Of a DNA stretch of 48,093 nucleotides, positions 36,792 through 47,200 are shown piece after piece; the stretch's first letter is position 1, and each line of letters begins with the position of its first letter. Below the pieces are notes generated by a model that searched no databases, was not told where the DNA came from, and saw nothing but the letters and a program-made list of their open reading frames with translations. The DNA comes from Bacteroidales bacterium. GTDB lineage: Bacteria; Bacteroidota; Bacteroidia; Bacteroidales; Muribaculaceae. Location: assembly GCA_020859755.1 (NCBI GenBank), contig JAJBVP010000255.1:1-48093 (forward strand). Direction: 5' to 3'. The translations under genes and the position numbers were made by a program.

Positions 36792-38813
36792 ATGAGATTA
36801 CAACCACTGATAATCGCTACCGCCCTGACCGCTTGCACTACGGCTTGGGCTTCGGAAGTGCTCCCCGACACCTGGGTGTGCGACGACGAGCTCGGGCGCC
36901 GTGTGCTCACGGCCGACGACGGCCTCGACTCACCCGCAGCCGAGGGCACCTATTCCATTGGCATCTTCTACTACATCTGGCACTGGCAACACACCGGTTT
37001 CAAGAAGGATATCTCCCAACTCCTTCAAGAAGACCCCGACAACCCCGCCTGGGACTCGGAGGGCGCCTTCCATTGGGGATCAAAGCCTTGGCTCGGCTAC
37101 TACATGGCCGGCAACCAATATATCGTGGCCAAGCACATGCAGATGTTGATGGACGCCGGCATCGACTGGTACTTCTTCGACTGCACCAACGGCACGGTCT
37201 ACGAGTCGCAGGTGCGCGCCGTCATGGCCGAGATCGACCGCCGCGAGGCCCTGGGATTGAAGGCTCCCAAATTGGCCTTCATGCTCCACTCGGTACTCTC
37301 GATCCAGATCAAAAAAGTGTATGATTATTTCTACTCCGACTCCTCCAACGACCACTATTGGTACATGTACGACGGCAAGCCTCTGATCCTCTGCGACAAA
37401 TCGGAGGCTCCAGAGGAGTATCACGACAAATTCACGTTCCGCAACTGCTGGGCGTGGATGGATTTCAACGAGGGAGAGTGGTCGTGGCTGGAATTTTATC
37501 CCCAAAACGTCGGTTGGGTTTACAACTCCAGTGGCCGCAAATATTACGAGCAAATTTCGGTGTCGGCAGCCCAGCATGCCACCTCCAAGATTGGCAAAAG
37601 CTATACTTCAACGGGCAAGCAGCCTTCGATAGACAAGTGGGGACTGTGCGAGGAAACCGCCCAAGGCCTCTACTTGCAGGAGCAGTGGAAAAGAGCCCAA
37701 CTGGTGAAAGCCCCGGTTGTGATGATCACGCAATGGAACGAATGGTGTGCCCAGCGTTTCGTCATCAAGTCCACCTCCGAGTACTCTAACGTGCGTCCTG
37801 GAGCAACTGCCAAGATTGGCGAGAGCTACTTCGTGGATGTGTACAACGAAGAATTCAACCGCGACATCGAGCCAGGAGCCAACGCCCTCACTCGCGACAA
37901 CCACTACCTGCTCACGGTAAGCAACATCCGCAAGTACAAAGGCGCGCACGCCCTGCCCGTGCCCACCCATAACCTCCCGATCGACATCGCATCCGGCAAC
38001 TTCTCGCAATGGGATGACGAAACCACCGAATACGTCGACGAGCCAGGCGACTGCGAGTTCTATTACGCAAAGGCCGAGCCTGAGGAGTGCGCCGACCGCG
38101 AAACCAACGATTTCATCACGGCCAAGGTCACCAAGGACGCCACCTCGTTCTACTTCTTCGTGGAAACGGTCGACGAAATCATCGAGCGCGGCACAAGTGA
38201 AACCCTCTGGATGAGCCTGTTTATCAACCTTGACCAAGATTACAGCACCGGCTGGGGAGGCTATGATTACGCTGTGCTCGACCATAACGGCAAGCAGTAC
38301 CTTATGCGTTGCCAAGGCAAGGATTATTCTTGGCAAGAAGTTGCCCAGGTCGATAGCTACTACGACGGTAATCGCATGATGCTCGCCGTGAAGGCCTCCG
38401 ACATGGGGCTTCCCGACACCAACGTCGATTTCGACTTCAAGTGGGCCGACAACGTATCGGTGGCCGAGCCTGATGTGATGCGATTTATCTCCGACGGCGA
38501 CGCGGCTCCCAATGGCCGTTTCAACTACCGTTACAAGGGGGCTTCCCTGCCCGTCCAAAGCGGTGTGAAAGGCGTCAGTAGTGATTACGCGCTAAAATCC
38601 CTAAAGGTTACAGTCGACGGAAGCCGTGCTCTTGTCTCCTTTGGCTATACTACCTCCAACGTTGTGGTGGAAATTTTCAACACCTTAGGGGAAAGAATCG
38701 CTTGCCAAGAGGGCAAAAACTTGGGCGCAATGTCGTTTTCCCTTCCCCATGGCTTGTATTTCGCTCGATGCACCGGCGCTGGGGGCAACTCATCGGCAAA
38801 ATTCACAATCTGA
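36792..38813 (+). CDS. GH71/GH99-like glycosidase with CBM9-like domain and C-terminal T9SS-type sorting-like domain
   Basis: GIFYYIWHWQHTG, KHMQMLMDAGIDWYFFDCTNG, VVMITQWNEWCAQRF (WNEW); middle beta-sandwich; C-terminus VVVEIFNTLGERIACQEGKNLGAMSFSLPHGLYFARCTGAGGNSSAKFTI. Confidence 0.8.
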   Translation: MRLQPLIIATALTACTTAWASEVLPDTWVCDDELGRRVLTADDGLDSPAAEGTYSIGIFYYIWHWQHTGFKKDISQLLQEDPDNPAWDSEGAFHWGSKPWLGYYMAGNQYIVAKHMQMLMDAGIDWYFFDCTNGTVYESQVRAVMAEIDRREALGLKAPKLAFMLHSVLSIQIKKVYDYFYSDSSNDHYWYMYDGKPLILCDKSEAPEEYHDKFTFRNCWAWMDFNEGEWSWLEFYPQNVGWVYNSSGRKYYEQISVSAAQHATSKIGKSYTSTGKQPSIDKWGLCEETAQGLYLQEQWKRAQLVKAPVVMITQWNEWCAQRFVIKSTSEYSNVRPGATAKIGESYFVDVYNEEFNRDIEPGANALTRDNHYLLTVSNIRKYKGAHALPVPTHNLPIDIASGNFSQWDDETTEYVDEPGDCEFYYAKAEPEECADRETNDFITAKVTKDATSFYFFVETVDEIIERGTSETLWMSLFINLDQDYSTGWGGYDYAVLDHNGKQYLMRCQGKDYSWQEVAQVDSYYDGNRMMLAVKASDMGLPDTNVDFDFKWADNVSVAEPDVMRFISDGDAAPNGRFNYRYKGASLPVQSGVKGVSSDYALKSLKVTVDGSRALVSFGYTTSNVVVEIFNTLGERIACQEGKNLGAMSFSLPHGLYFARCTGAGGNSSAKFTI

Positions 38814-38837
38814 ACAAATATTAAAATCTTTGGGACG
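38812..38837 (+). promoter_or_regulatory. Copy 4 of the 26-bp putative operator: GAACAAATATTAAAATCTTTGGGACG
   Basis: 30 nt upstream of the -7 box TACCTTTGC at 38868; begins inside the GH99-like stop region. Confidence 0.6.
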
Positions 38838-38867
38838 CACCCGATAATGTGAAATTTCGGGGGTGGC

Positions 38868-38876
38868 TACCTTTGC
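38868..38876 (+). promoter_or_regulatory. -7 box (TACCTTTGC) of the NAGPA gene
   Basis: TAnnTTTG consensus upstream of the ATG at 38908. Confidence 0.65.
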
Positions 38877-38907
38877 AATGCATAGCTACACCCCTAACAT
38901 TATCACA

Positions 38908-41900
38908 ATGCGTCTAAAAGAAACGATTCTTCTTACCTTTGTCACCTTGTGTGGCATTCAGGGAACACAGGCCGAAAGTTTCACGGCCGGTGGTGAGACC
39001 TACACTTACACTGAGAAACAAACGCAGCAACTCAACTCGGGAGTCGTGCACCGTCGTCTACGGTTCACGGCTCCCACGGCTTTGAATGTGCAGATCGTGG
39101 AAGTCGACTTGACCAACTCCAACGTGCGTGTCGAGACGACGTTGGCCTCCGACAAGATGTTTGCCACACAGACGTTGCCCAACCGTTACTCGGCCCTTAA
39201 GTCGGCCGGCCGAAAGCCGTTGGTGATCCAGAACGCCTCGTTCTGGTCAATGTCGTCTCAATCCACCGATGCCGGCACCTGGGCCACCACATGCCCTCTG
39301 GGAGGCTTGATGCAGAACCAAACTATCGTCACCGAGACCAACTATAGCTCCGACACGTGGGTAGGCGGTCCGACGGCTCAAGGCGTGTTCGGCGTTGGTG
39401 CCGGCAAGGCAATCGCAGGCCATTACCAAACGTATATGCGACTGATGTGTCCCGCACGATGGGGCACATCCGAAACCCAAAACATCATCACTATCGAGGA
39501 GGTCAACCGCTACTGCCACAACGGTCGCGCCGCCGCGTTCAACTCCAATTTCCCCTCCGACCGCGACATCAAGGTGATCAACGCGTCAACTATGCCCAAC
39601 ACGCAGATGGCCAACGGCGAGGGTATCTATATATTCTGCTCGCTTAAATCGGGTTGCCACGAAGGTTACAACAAGTGGAACAAGTACATTGTAAAGGCCA
39701 TTACTCCTGACGCCACCTCGGGTTACCGCGGAAGCTACGACCTCGTTTTGGTAGGTACCCAAACAGCCAAAACCATCATGTCGACCCTACAAGTGGGCGA
39801 CGAGGTGCAAACCAAATACTACTGGCACGTCACCTCGGGCGACGTCAACGTGCCTATTGAGGGTATCGACAACGTGTGGGCCGGCCATCAAGTGGCGATG
39901 CTAAACGGCACCGTGCAGACTCCCGACGATTATGGCTCCGACGTCTACTCCCGTTCGGCCTACGGTGTAAGCTCCGACGGCAAGAAAATGATAATGTGTG
40001 TGATCGACAAGTCGACCGACGCCACCTACGGCACCTCCAACGGATGCAACACCTCCAGAATGAGCTACATCATGCAGCACTGGGGAGCCTCGAGCGTAAT
40101 CTCCTGCGACGCCGGTGGCTCGGCCCAGATGGTGATCAACGGCTCCTATGTCAACACCCCCAGCGACCAGCGCGGAATATGCGCCTCCGTTGTCGTTTAC
40201 GACGAGGCACAACCCGACTTCCCCGAGGATGTTGAGGAGAGCGACATCTCCACCTCCGGAGTTACTAGCTACGACGCATCCTCAGTGAGCGGCACATCCA
40301 ATCCCTTCTGCTACAATTTCTCCTGTACCACCTCCGACGAAGGCGTCACCTTCAAGTGGACCAACACCGCCGCGCTCAACGCCGCCACCTTCCGCATTAT
40401 CAGCGACGACAACGCCACCTCCCTCAAAACCTGGACTCTTGCCGACTCCTACCTCACAGCCGGGAACAAGACCTTTAAGCTCGCCTGGGACGAAATCCTC
40501 GACGACGCCAAGGGAATTGTCGTCGGCACCAAATACTCCTGGGGTATCACCGCCAAATGTCCGGCCCAAACAGGCGTGGTGAAATTCAAGGAACGCAAAT
40601 TCTACTACCCGCAAACGGTGGAAACCGTCAACGACACCGACGATCCCTATTACGGTTACATAATTACCGCCGAAGGTCGTGCGCCCAAATCAAGCGGTTA
40701 CTGGTCTTACTCCCGCGGCGGCCAAGGCGTGTATCTCTTCACTCCCCGCAACCTCGGCTCCGTCACCTACATCAACGGCACCGACACCACCTACTGCTTC
40801 CGTCAAGGCCTTACCGACACCAATTTCACCTGCGATGCCGGCGGCACTGGCTCCAACAACGGCTCCGTGCCACGAAAGATACGCCGCACCGACGACGGTC
40901 GCATCTTCTTCACCTCCGAGTCCAATTACTGCGCTCCCCTATACGAGTTCCCCACGCTCACAAAGCTCATCACCAAGAACGCCAAGTTCACCCAAGTGGC
41001 CGGGGGCCCTCTGGACAGTTCCCTTTGGTACTGGACCGACTCCGACGGCAACTTCTCCATGGCACAAAACGTGGGATTTGACGTCAAGGGCTCCGGCGAT
41101 GACCTCACCCTCCTTATGCTTGGCGTTGACAACAATATGCTCTCCTCCAAGAACCAAACCGGCGTGCATTGCAACACCTACAAGATAGGAACCGCTACCA
41201 AATGGAGCGGCAAAACTCCCACATCCACCTTCAGCCCCTATAACAAGAAAATCCTTGGCACATCCTACTTCGCCAACGTCGAGATCGACTCCAAGGGCAA
41301 CTACTGGCTGTGCCAAAGCCAATTAACTCCCACAGCCGATAAGCCTTCGCTCATCTGTTGCTCATCGGGTGGCACCGAGCGCTTCCGCAACTTCTCGATG
41401 GTGTGCGGCGGCGGTGGAATCCGCTTCAGCCCCAACGGCAAGCAAGTGGTGATCACCTCCTCCGAGACCACGTTCTCGGTTTACGACGTCACCTACTCGT
41501 CGGGCGTGCCCACGCTCACCGAAAAATATCGCGTTAGCCACGGCCTTGGCACCAACGTTACCGACTACGCCTGGGATCTCGCCGGCAACATCTACGCCGT
41601 CTCCACCACCAACAAGAAGCTGGCTGGTTTCGCCATGCCCCGCGAGGCCAACACCAACATCACCACCAAGGCCCGCGAAGCTTACCACTTCACTGCTCAG
41701 GCCGCTCCGGTAGTGACTACTCCCACTCTGTCGGCCACTGTTGACGAAATCGAGATTGAAGCCGAGGTGGGTGAATCGGCTAAAGCCACTTTCACCCTCA
41801 AAGGCTCCGACCTTACCGCCAACGCAACGCTCTCCCTTTCGGGTACAAACAAAGCTATGTTCTCAGTTTCCCCGACTTCAGTCACTGCCGCCACGTCGGT

Positions 41901-43302
41901 AAGCAAAACCGTTACCGTAACCTATACTCCCACGGCAGCCGGCACCCATACGGCCACCCTCACAATAGCATCCACCGGTGCCACTTCCCTGAAAATTACA
42001 TTGACCGGTATCGGCACCGTCACTCCCGAGCCGGAGCCTGACCCTGATCCCGATCCCACGCCTGTCACCTATAACGACAAAGTGTCAGGCCTCGACGAGA
42101 TATGGCTCTACTCCACCACCCGTGGCAACGTGGCCGACGCCTCCGATTGGTTCAATATTGAGTCCCTCCAAGATTACTCGCGCTCGCTGGCCTTCAACGA
42201 CGGCAAGCTCTACGTGGCCAACAACAAAACGTGGTCGGATACCCCGTCGATCAACATCCTCAACGCCTATACGGGCCAAAAGACCGGCTCGCTGAGCGTC
42301 GAGGGTACCACCGCCACCGGCTCTACCTGCCGCCTGAGCGACGTGAAGATTTTCGACGGTAAGATTATCGCTTGCAACCGCGTGCTTGATACCCACATTC
42401 TCAAAGTATACATTTGGGACACCGATGCCTCCACCCCGCGTGAATTGCTCAGCGACGCCACCCATGGCCAGCTCTCTCTGGGAGGCCAGCTCTACGCATC
42501 GGGCACCCTCGAGGACGGTTACCTTTGGTTCACCAACGGCTATTCAATCCTGCGTTACAAGGTGACCGACGGCGTAGCTTCCTCCGATCCACAATTGATA
42601 GCTTTGGGGAAAGTGTGCGGTGGCACCAACTTCACCGACGGTATCTTTGTAGAAAACGATGGCACATTCTGGGTGAACGGCGACAAATACGCTCCCACCC
42701 ATTTTGAAGCCGATGGCTCCCTATTGGCCCGCATGGAGTTGACCGCTCTGGGTGGCAGCCATGCCGCCGAAGCTACCGCCGTGGCCGCGATACCATTTGG
42801 CAATCGCCGCTACCTGGCCGCTACCACCTACGGCAACTCCAATGAAAACGGCTTGGCCGACGGCGCGCTTGTGCTGGCCGACATCACCGATGGCGAAAGC
42901 GATGTCACCGAGGCAATCGGCCTTTACCCCTCCGAGGGCCTTGGCTCCACTCGCAACACCAACTTTATCACCTCCCTTGCCTACGAAACCACCTCGGAAG
43001 GTAAACTCAATCTGTGGGTGCTGGTACCCATGCAAGGCGTCGCCTATTACCAATTTGACGGCTCGCAGGATGCCACCTCGGTGAAATCCCTCCTTGCTCC
43101 CACCTGGCAACTTTCTTGCCACAACAAGGTGATTACGACATCACTCCCGGCCCACCGCATCGAGGTATACTCATCGATGGGTCAACTCCTCCTTGTCGGT
43201 CGTGGCGACCAGCTCGACGCCAGCTCTCTGCCTCACGGCCTCTATATCGTAAGAGCCGTGGCCGAGGGAATGCCCGCACTCACTTCCAAGATAATATTGT
43301 AA
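38908..43302 (+). CDS. Phosphodiester glycosidase (NAGPA-like) with propeller-like domains and C-terminal sorting-like domain
   Basis: PLVIQNASFWSM, KKMIMCVIDKSTDATYGTSNGCNTSRMSYIMQHWGASSVISCDAGGSAQMVINGSYVNTPSDQRGICASVVVYDE match the NAGPA family pattern; acidic/Pro linker EPEPDPDPDPTP; C-terminus HRIEVYSSMGQLLLVGRGDQLDASSLPHGLYIVRAVAEG. Confidence 0.85.
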   Translation: MRLKETILLTFVTLCGIQGTQAESFTAGGETYTYTEKQTQQLNSGVVHRRLRFTAPTALNVQIVEVDLTNSNVRVETTLASDKMFATQTLPNRYSALKSAGRKPLVIQNASFWSMSSQSTDAGTWATTCPLGGLMQNQTIVTETNYSSDTWVGGPTAQGVFGVGAGKAIAGHYQTYMRLMCPARWGTSETQNIITIEEVNRYCHNGRAAAFNSNFPSDRDIKVINASTMPNTQMANGEGIYIFCSLKSGCHEGYNKWNKYIVKAITPDATSGYRGSYDLVLVGTQTAKTIMSTLQVGDEVQTKYYWHVTSGDVNVPIEGIDNVWAGHQVAMLNGTVQTPDDYGSDVYSRSAYGVSSDGKKMIMCVIDKSTDATYGTSNGCNTSRMSYIMQHWGASSVISCDAGGSAQMVINGSYVNTPSDQRGICASVVVYDEAQPDFPEDVEESDISTSGVTSYDASSVSGTSNPFCYNFSCTTSDEGVTFKWTNTAALNAATFRIISDDNATSLKTWTLADSYLTAGNKTFKLAWDEILDDAKGIVVGTKYSWGITAKCPAQTGVVKFKERKFYYPQTVETVNDTDDPYYGYIITAEGRAPKSSGYWSYSRGGQGVYLFTPRNLGSVTYINGTDTTYCFRQGLTDTNFTCDAGGTGSNNGSVPRKIRRTDDGRIFFTSESNYCAPLYEFPTLTKLITKNAKFTQVAGGPLDSSLWYWTDSDGNFSMAQNVGFDVKGSGDDLTLLMLGVDNNMLSSKNQTGVHCNTYKIGTATKWSGKTPTSTFSPYNKKILGTSYFANVEIDSKGNYWLCQSQLTPTADKPSLICCSSGGTERFRNFSMVCGGGGIRFSPNGKQVVITSSETTFSVYDVTYSSGVPTLTEKYRVSHGLGTNVTDYAWDLAGNIYAVSTTNKKLAGFAMPREANTNITTKAREAYHFTAQAAPVVTTPTLSATVDEIEIEAEVGESAKATFTLKGSDLTANATLSLSGTNKAMFSVSPTSVTAATSVSKTVTVTYTPTAAGTHTATLTIASTGATSLKITLTGIGTVTPEPEPDPDPDPTPVTYNDKVSGLDEIWLYSTTRGNVADASDWFNIESLQDYSRSLAFNDGKLYVANNKTWSDTPSINILNAYTGQKTGSLSVEGTTATGSTCRLSDVKIFDGKIIACNRVLDTHILKVYIWDTDASTPRELLSDATHGQLSLGGQLYASGTLEDGYLWFTNGYSILRYKVTDGVASSDPQLIALGKVCGGTNFTDGIFVENDGTFWVNGDKYAPTHFEADGSLLARMELTALGGSHAAEATAVAAIPFGNRRYLAATTYGNSNENGLADGALVLADITDGESDVTEAIGLYPSEGLGSTRNTNFITSLAYETTSEGKLNLWVLVPMQGVAYYQFDGSQDATSVKSLLAPTWQLSCHNKVITTSLPAHRIEVYSSMGQLLLVGRGDQLDASSLPHGLYIVRAVAEGMPALTSKIIL

Positions 43303-43324
43303 GAAACCCTAAATCAAAATAGTA

Positions 43325-44287
43325 ATGAAGAAATCTATGTTGTTAATAGCCCTGGTGTTTGGGGGAATGGTCTCCCATGCACAAGGCTTGAAGACTGGGG
43401 AGTTGACAAATGTGCGCCAACTCACCCACGACCCATCGGCCCGATTTGAGAATCCCCGATTCTCTCCCGATGGGCTCACTGTTGCCTTCACCGGCGAAGG
43501 TTATGAGGGATTGTACCTTATAGGAGCCGACGGAACATCTATGCGCCAAATCAGCCATGACCTCGGCGTGGGCTACATGTACCAATGGAGTGCCGACTCG
43601 CGCGAAATCCTCGTGCGCGACACACGCTGGGTGACAAACGCCGGCGAGACCACCCGCTACCATGCCGCTTGGACCGTCGACCTCTATGGCAGCAAGACGC
43701 GCCTCTCGGCCGACACCGAGACCATGCAACCCGCCGCTTGGCGCTACTCCAAGGCCGGCGCCAAGTCGATCGTAGCACCGGGCCAACGCCTCGAGCAAGT
43801 GTCGCTCCAAAAAGTGCCCACAAAGCTTCTTGAGGCACAGTCGGCAACTGCCGTTAGCCGCAACCTTTCGTTCATCTGCGACAGTGAAAAGCTCATTCTC
43901 GTCGACGAGCAGGGCAACCAAAAAGTGTTGTACAACAGCCCCGCATTCGCCCCGGCTCTTAGCCCCGACGGCAAGCGCGTCGCCTTCAACGCCTTGAACG
44001 ATCTGGCCGTTATCAACATCGACGGCTCCGGCTTCCGCAACCTGGGCGCTGGCTTCAACCCCTCCTGGGCCAATAATTCGCAAGTGGTAGTGGAGCGCAC
44101 TACCGACGACGGCCATAAATTCCTCGAAGGCGACCTCTACCTCATCAACGTCGACAACGCCCATGCCAAGCGCCTGACCACCACCTCATCCATGATCGAG
44201 GTCAATCCCTCGGTATCGGCCGACGGACAGCGTGTGTTGTTCACCAACGATGTCGATGGACAAGTGTATATTGCTGATTTAAAATAA
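43325..44287 (+). CDS. TolB/WD40-like (PD40) beta-propeller protein, exported
   Basis: Signal peptide MKKSMLLIALVFGGMVSHAQG; repeats RFENPRFSPDGLTVAFTGEGYEGLYLIGADGT, PALSPDGKRVAFNALNDLAVINIDGSG, VNPSVSADGQRVLFTNDVDGQVYIADL. Confidence 0.88.
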   Translation: MKKSMLLIALVFGGMVSHAQGLKTGELTNVRQLTHDPSARFENPRFSPDGLTVAFTGEGYEGLYLIGADGTSMRQISHDLGVGYMYQWSADSREILVRDTRWVTNAGETTRYHAAWTVDLYGSKTRLSADTETMQPAAWRYSKAGAKSIVAPGQRLEQVSLQKVPTKLLEAQSATAVSRNLSFICDSEKLILVDEQGNQKVLYNSPAFAPALSPDGKRVAFNALNDLAVINIDGSGFRNLGAGFNPSWANNSQVVVERTTDDGHKFLEGDLYLINVDNAHAKRLTTTSSMIEVNPSVSADGQRVLFTNDVDGQVYIADLK

Positions 44288-44295
44288 CTTAAGCC

Positions 44296-47200
44296 ATGAA
44301 AAAGATATTTACCATATTATCCGTTGTGGCGATGGCCTTCACCCTCAACGCTACATCTACTTGGAGCGGCCTGCGCATCATGCTCGACCCGGGTCATGGC
44401 GGTCACGACTGCGGCGCTTGCGGTTACAACTCGCAGAAACCCCACGAGGCCGACCTCGTGTTGCTTTGCTCCAACACCCTATATCCCAAATTGACCGCCC
44501 TGGGCGCTCCCGTTTCCCGCACCCGCTTGGACGACACCTTTATCGCCCTGCAGACGCGCAAAGCCCTCTCTGTGAGCTACGACCCATACATCTTCTGCTC
44601 AATCCACCTTAACGCCTCAACGGCCCACACCGCTTCTGGCACCGAGACCTGGTACTACTGGACCACCGGCAACTCCCTCAACCTCGCCAACAAGGTGCAA
44701 GCCCAGCTCTTGGAGCAGATGGGACGCACCAACCGCGGCGTGCAGCGCAACGGCTGGACCGTCATCACCGGCTCTGCCTCAGTCCCTGCAATCCTCACCG
44801 AGGGCGAGTTCGTCGACAATCAAAGCGCATGGAATTACCTCAAAGATGAAACAGGCACCGGCTTCGCCAACTGGGTGAAGGGTCATCTCTACGGCTTCTA
44901 CGACCACTTCAACCAGACGCTCGGCAAGGACATCACCAACCCCAAGACAACCTCTACGGATCCCACCCCCACCACCAATCCCACCCTCAAGGTATCTACC
45001 ACGAGCCTATATTTCGACGCTCGTCGCGGTTCCACCGAGACTCTCTCGTTCACCGTTACTGGCACCGACCTTTCGGGTAATATCACCGTCACCTCCTCCA
45101 ATTCCATGTTCACTGTCGACAACGCCACATTAGGCTCCTCCGGGGGCACCGTGAAAGTGAAATTCACTCCTCCCACCGATGCCTCAACCATGGCTGCCGG
45201 CGACTTCAGCGGCTACAAAATCACCGTAAAGAATACCACCGACGGCACATCCTACTCCAAGACCGTCAAAATCACCGGCCACCTCGGCGAGAAACTTCTC
45301 ACCAACCTCTCCAAGCAGTGGCGCCGTTGCCAAGCCGCCGGAAACGTCGACAAGACTATCAGCGCATCAGTGTTCGGCTACGACCCCACGCTGATCCGCA
45401 ACTTCGCCTACTACCAAGGCAAGCTCTATTGCGTGTACAACGGCACCGACATCCTCGTGCTCAACGCCCTCAACGGCTACAAGATCGGCTTCCTCAAGAA
45501 AGGCACCACAATTTTGGAATCCACACTGCAATTATGCGACGTGAAAGTGCTCGACGGCGTTATATTCGCATGCTCATTGGCTATCAACGGCACCGACAAA
45601 GGCCTACGCATCTACCAGTGGGACAGCGACGATTCCTACCCCAAGCGCATCTACACCACCACCAATTTCCGCGACTGCGACCGCCTCGGCGACTGCATGG
45701 AAGTGACCGGCGACGTCAACGGCACTCTCTATTTCACCTTCGCCAACGACAACTCGGAGATCGCTTCATCACCCAAGACCCAGATCTTGCAGTATATCCG
45801 CAAGATGAAAGACTCCTCCACCGGCGTGGCCGACTCGGCTGTATGGTCGCTCTGGCGCGCTCCCGTTTACCGAAACGACGGCTCCACCCAGCTTTCCACC
45901 AAAGGCAACACCCGAGCCTATCGCCTATCGGGTAAGAAATGGTGGATTGACGGCAAGGACTCTTATCCCACGCTCGTCAAAGCCAACGACGACGAAACCG
46001 CGGCCATCTCACAGAATATCACCATCGACACTGGCGAAAGCTGGGGATCATCCTTCCACGACTTCACATGGGGTGATGACCACTACGTGGCCAACATCGT
46101 GTTCAACGGCAAGGTCTACGACAAGAACGGCAATATGGTTTCCGACTACAACTATAAGGGCGCCCGCGTGCGCCTCTCGCTCGACGCCGAAAAGGATTAC
46201 TCGCGCGTTTACCAAGTGAAGGATTACCCCAACGACACTATCGGCCTGGGCATCGACTCGCGCAACACCAACGCCACAGCCGACCTCGTGATCGATACCG
46301 ACTCCCAGAATTACGTGTGGATTTGGGAATACTCCACCACCCACGGCATCGGTTGCTACGGCTACGGCACCCTCCCCACCTACACGTTACCCTCGTCGAT
46401 TACTCCCGATGCCGCAATCACAATCAGCGACACCGATGTCATTTTGGATACTGAGGTAGGCAAGTCGGCTTCAACCGGCATTACCGTTTCGGGAACCGAC
46501 CTTGTCGGCGACATCACAATCTCCCTTGGTGGCACCGACAAGGGAATGTTCTCCATCGACACCAAGAAGATCACCCAAGCCAATGCCCAAGGCGTGGTTG
46601 TGGTGACATATACACCCACCGAGGCCGGCACTCACACAGCCACCCTTACAATAAAATCGACCCAAGTAGCGTCGCAGACAGTTACTATCGTTGGTACCGC
46701 AACCGAGTCGGACATACCCGACCCCGATTACCAATTCGTCGACCTCATCCCCTCTCTTACCGAGGGATGGTGTTACTCAGTCAACCGTGGAAATCTCGCG
46801 CAGGCTCCCTGGTTCTCCTCCGAGTCGCCTTGGAGCCGATCAATCGAGGTGATCAACGGCCATCTCTATGTGCTCAACCACCAAAACTGGGGCACCGATC
46901 CCGTGATCAACATCGTCGACGCCTACACTGGCACGCAACTCGGTACACTCTCCACCGAGGGCGTTAACGACGTGTCGTGCGCCGCTAAACTTAGCTCGCT
47001 GTCCAAGATTGGCAATCAGCTGATCGCTTGCAACTACGCCTCCGCAACCCACACGTTGACCGTCTACAAGTGGGCCTCCGACACTTCCGATCCCGAGATT
47101 ATACTCCAGGACAGCGCCCATGGCGGGGCTTACGTGGGCATGATCACCGCATCAGGCACCATGTCCGACGGCTACCTCTGGTTCTGCTCACCAGCGATAT

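Noticed and set aside
36359-37324. 321-aa plus-strand ORF spanning the susD/GH99-like junction
   Set aside because: Arg/Pro/His-rich out-of-frame translation overlapping two confident genes.
37608-38558. 316-aa antisense ORF in the GH99-like gene
   Set aside because: Shadow ORF; composition mirrors the complementary codons.
43343-44164. 273-aa antisense ORF over the PD40 protein gene
   Set aside because: Shadow ORF; the plus-strand frame has a signal peptide and clear propeller repeats.
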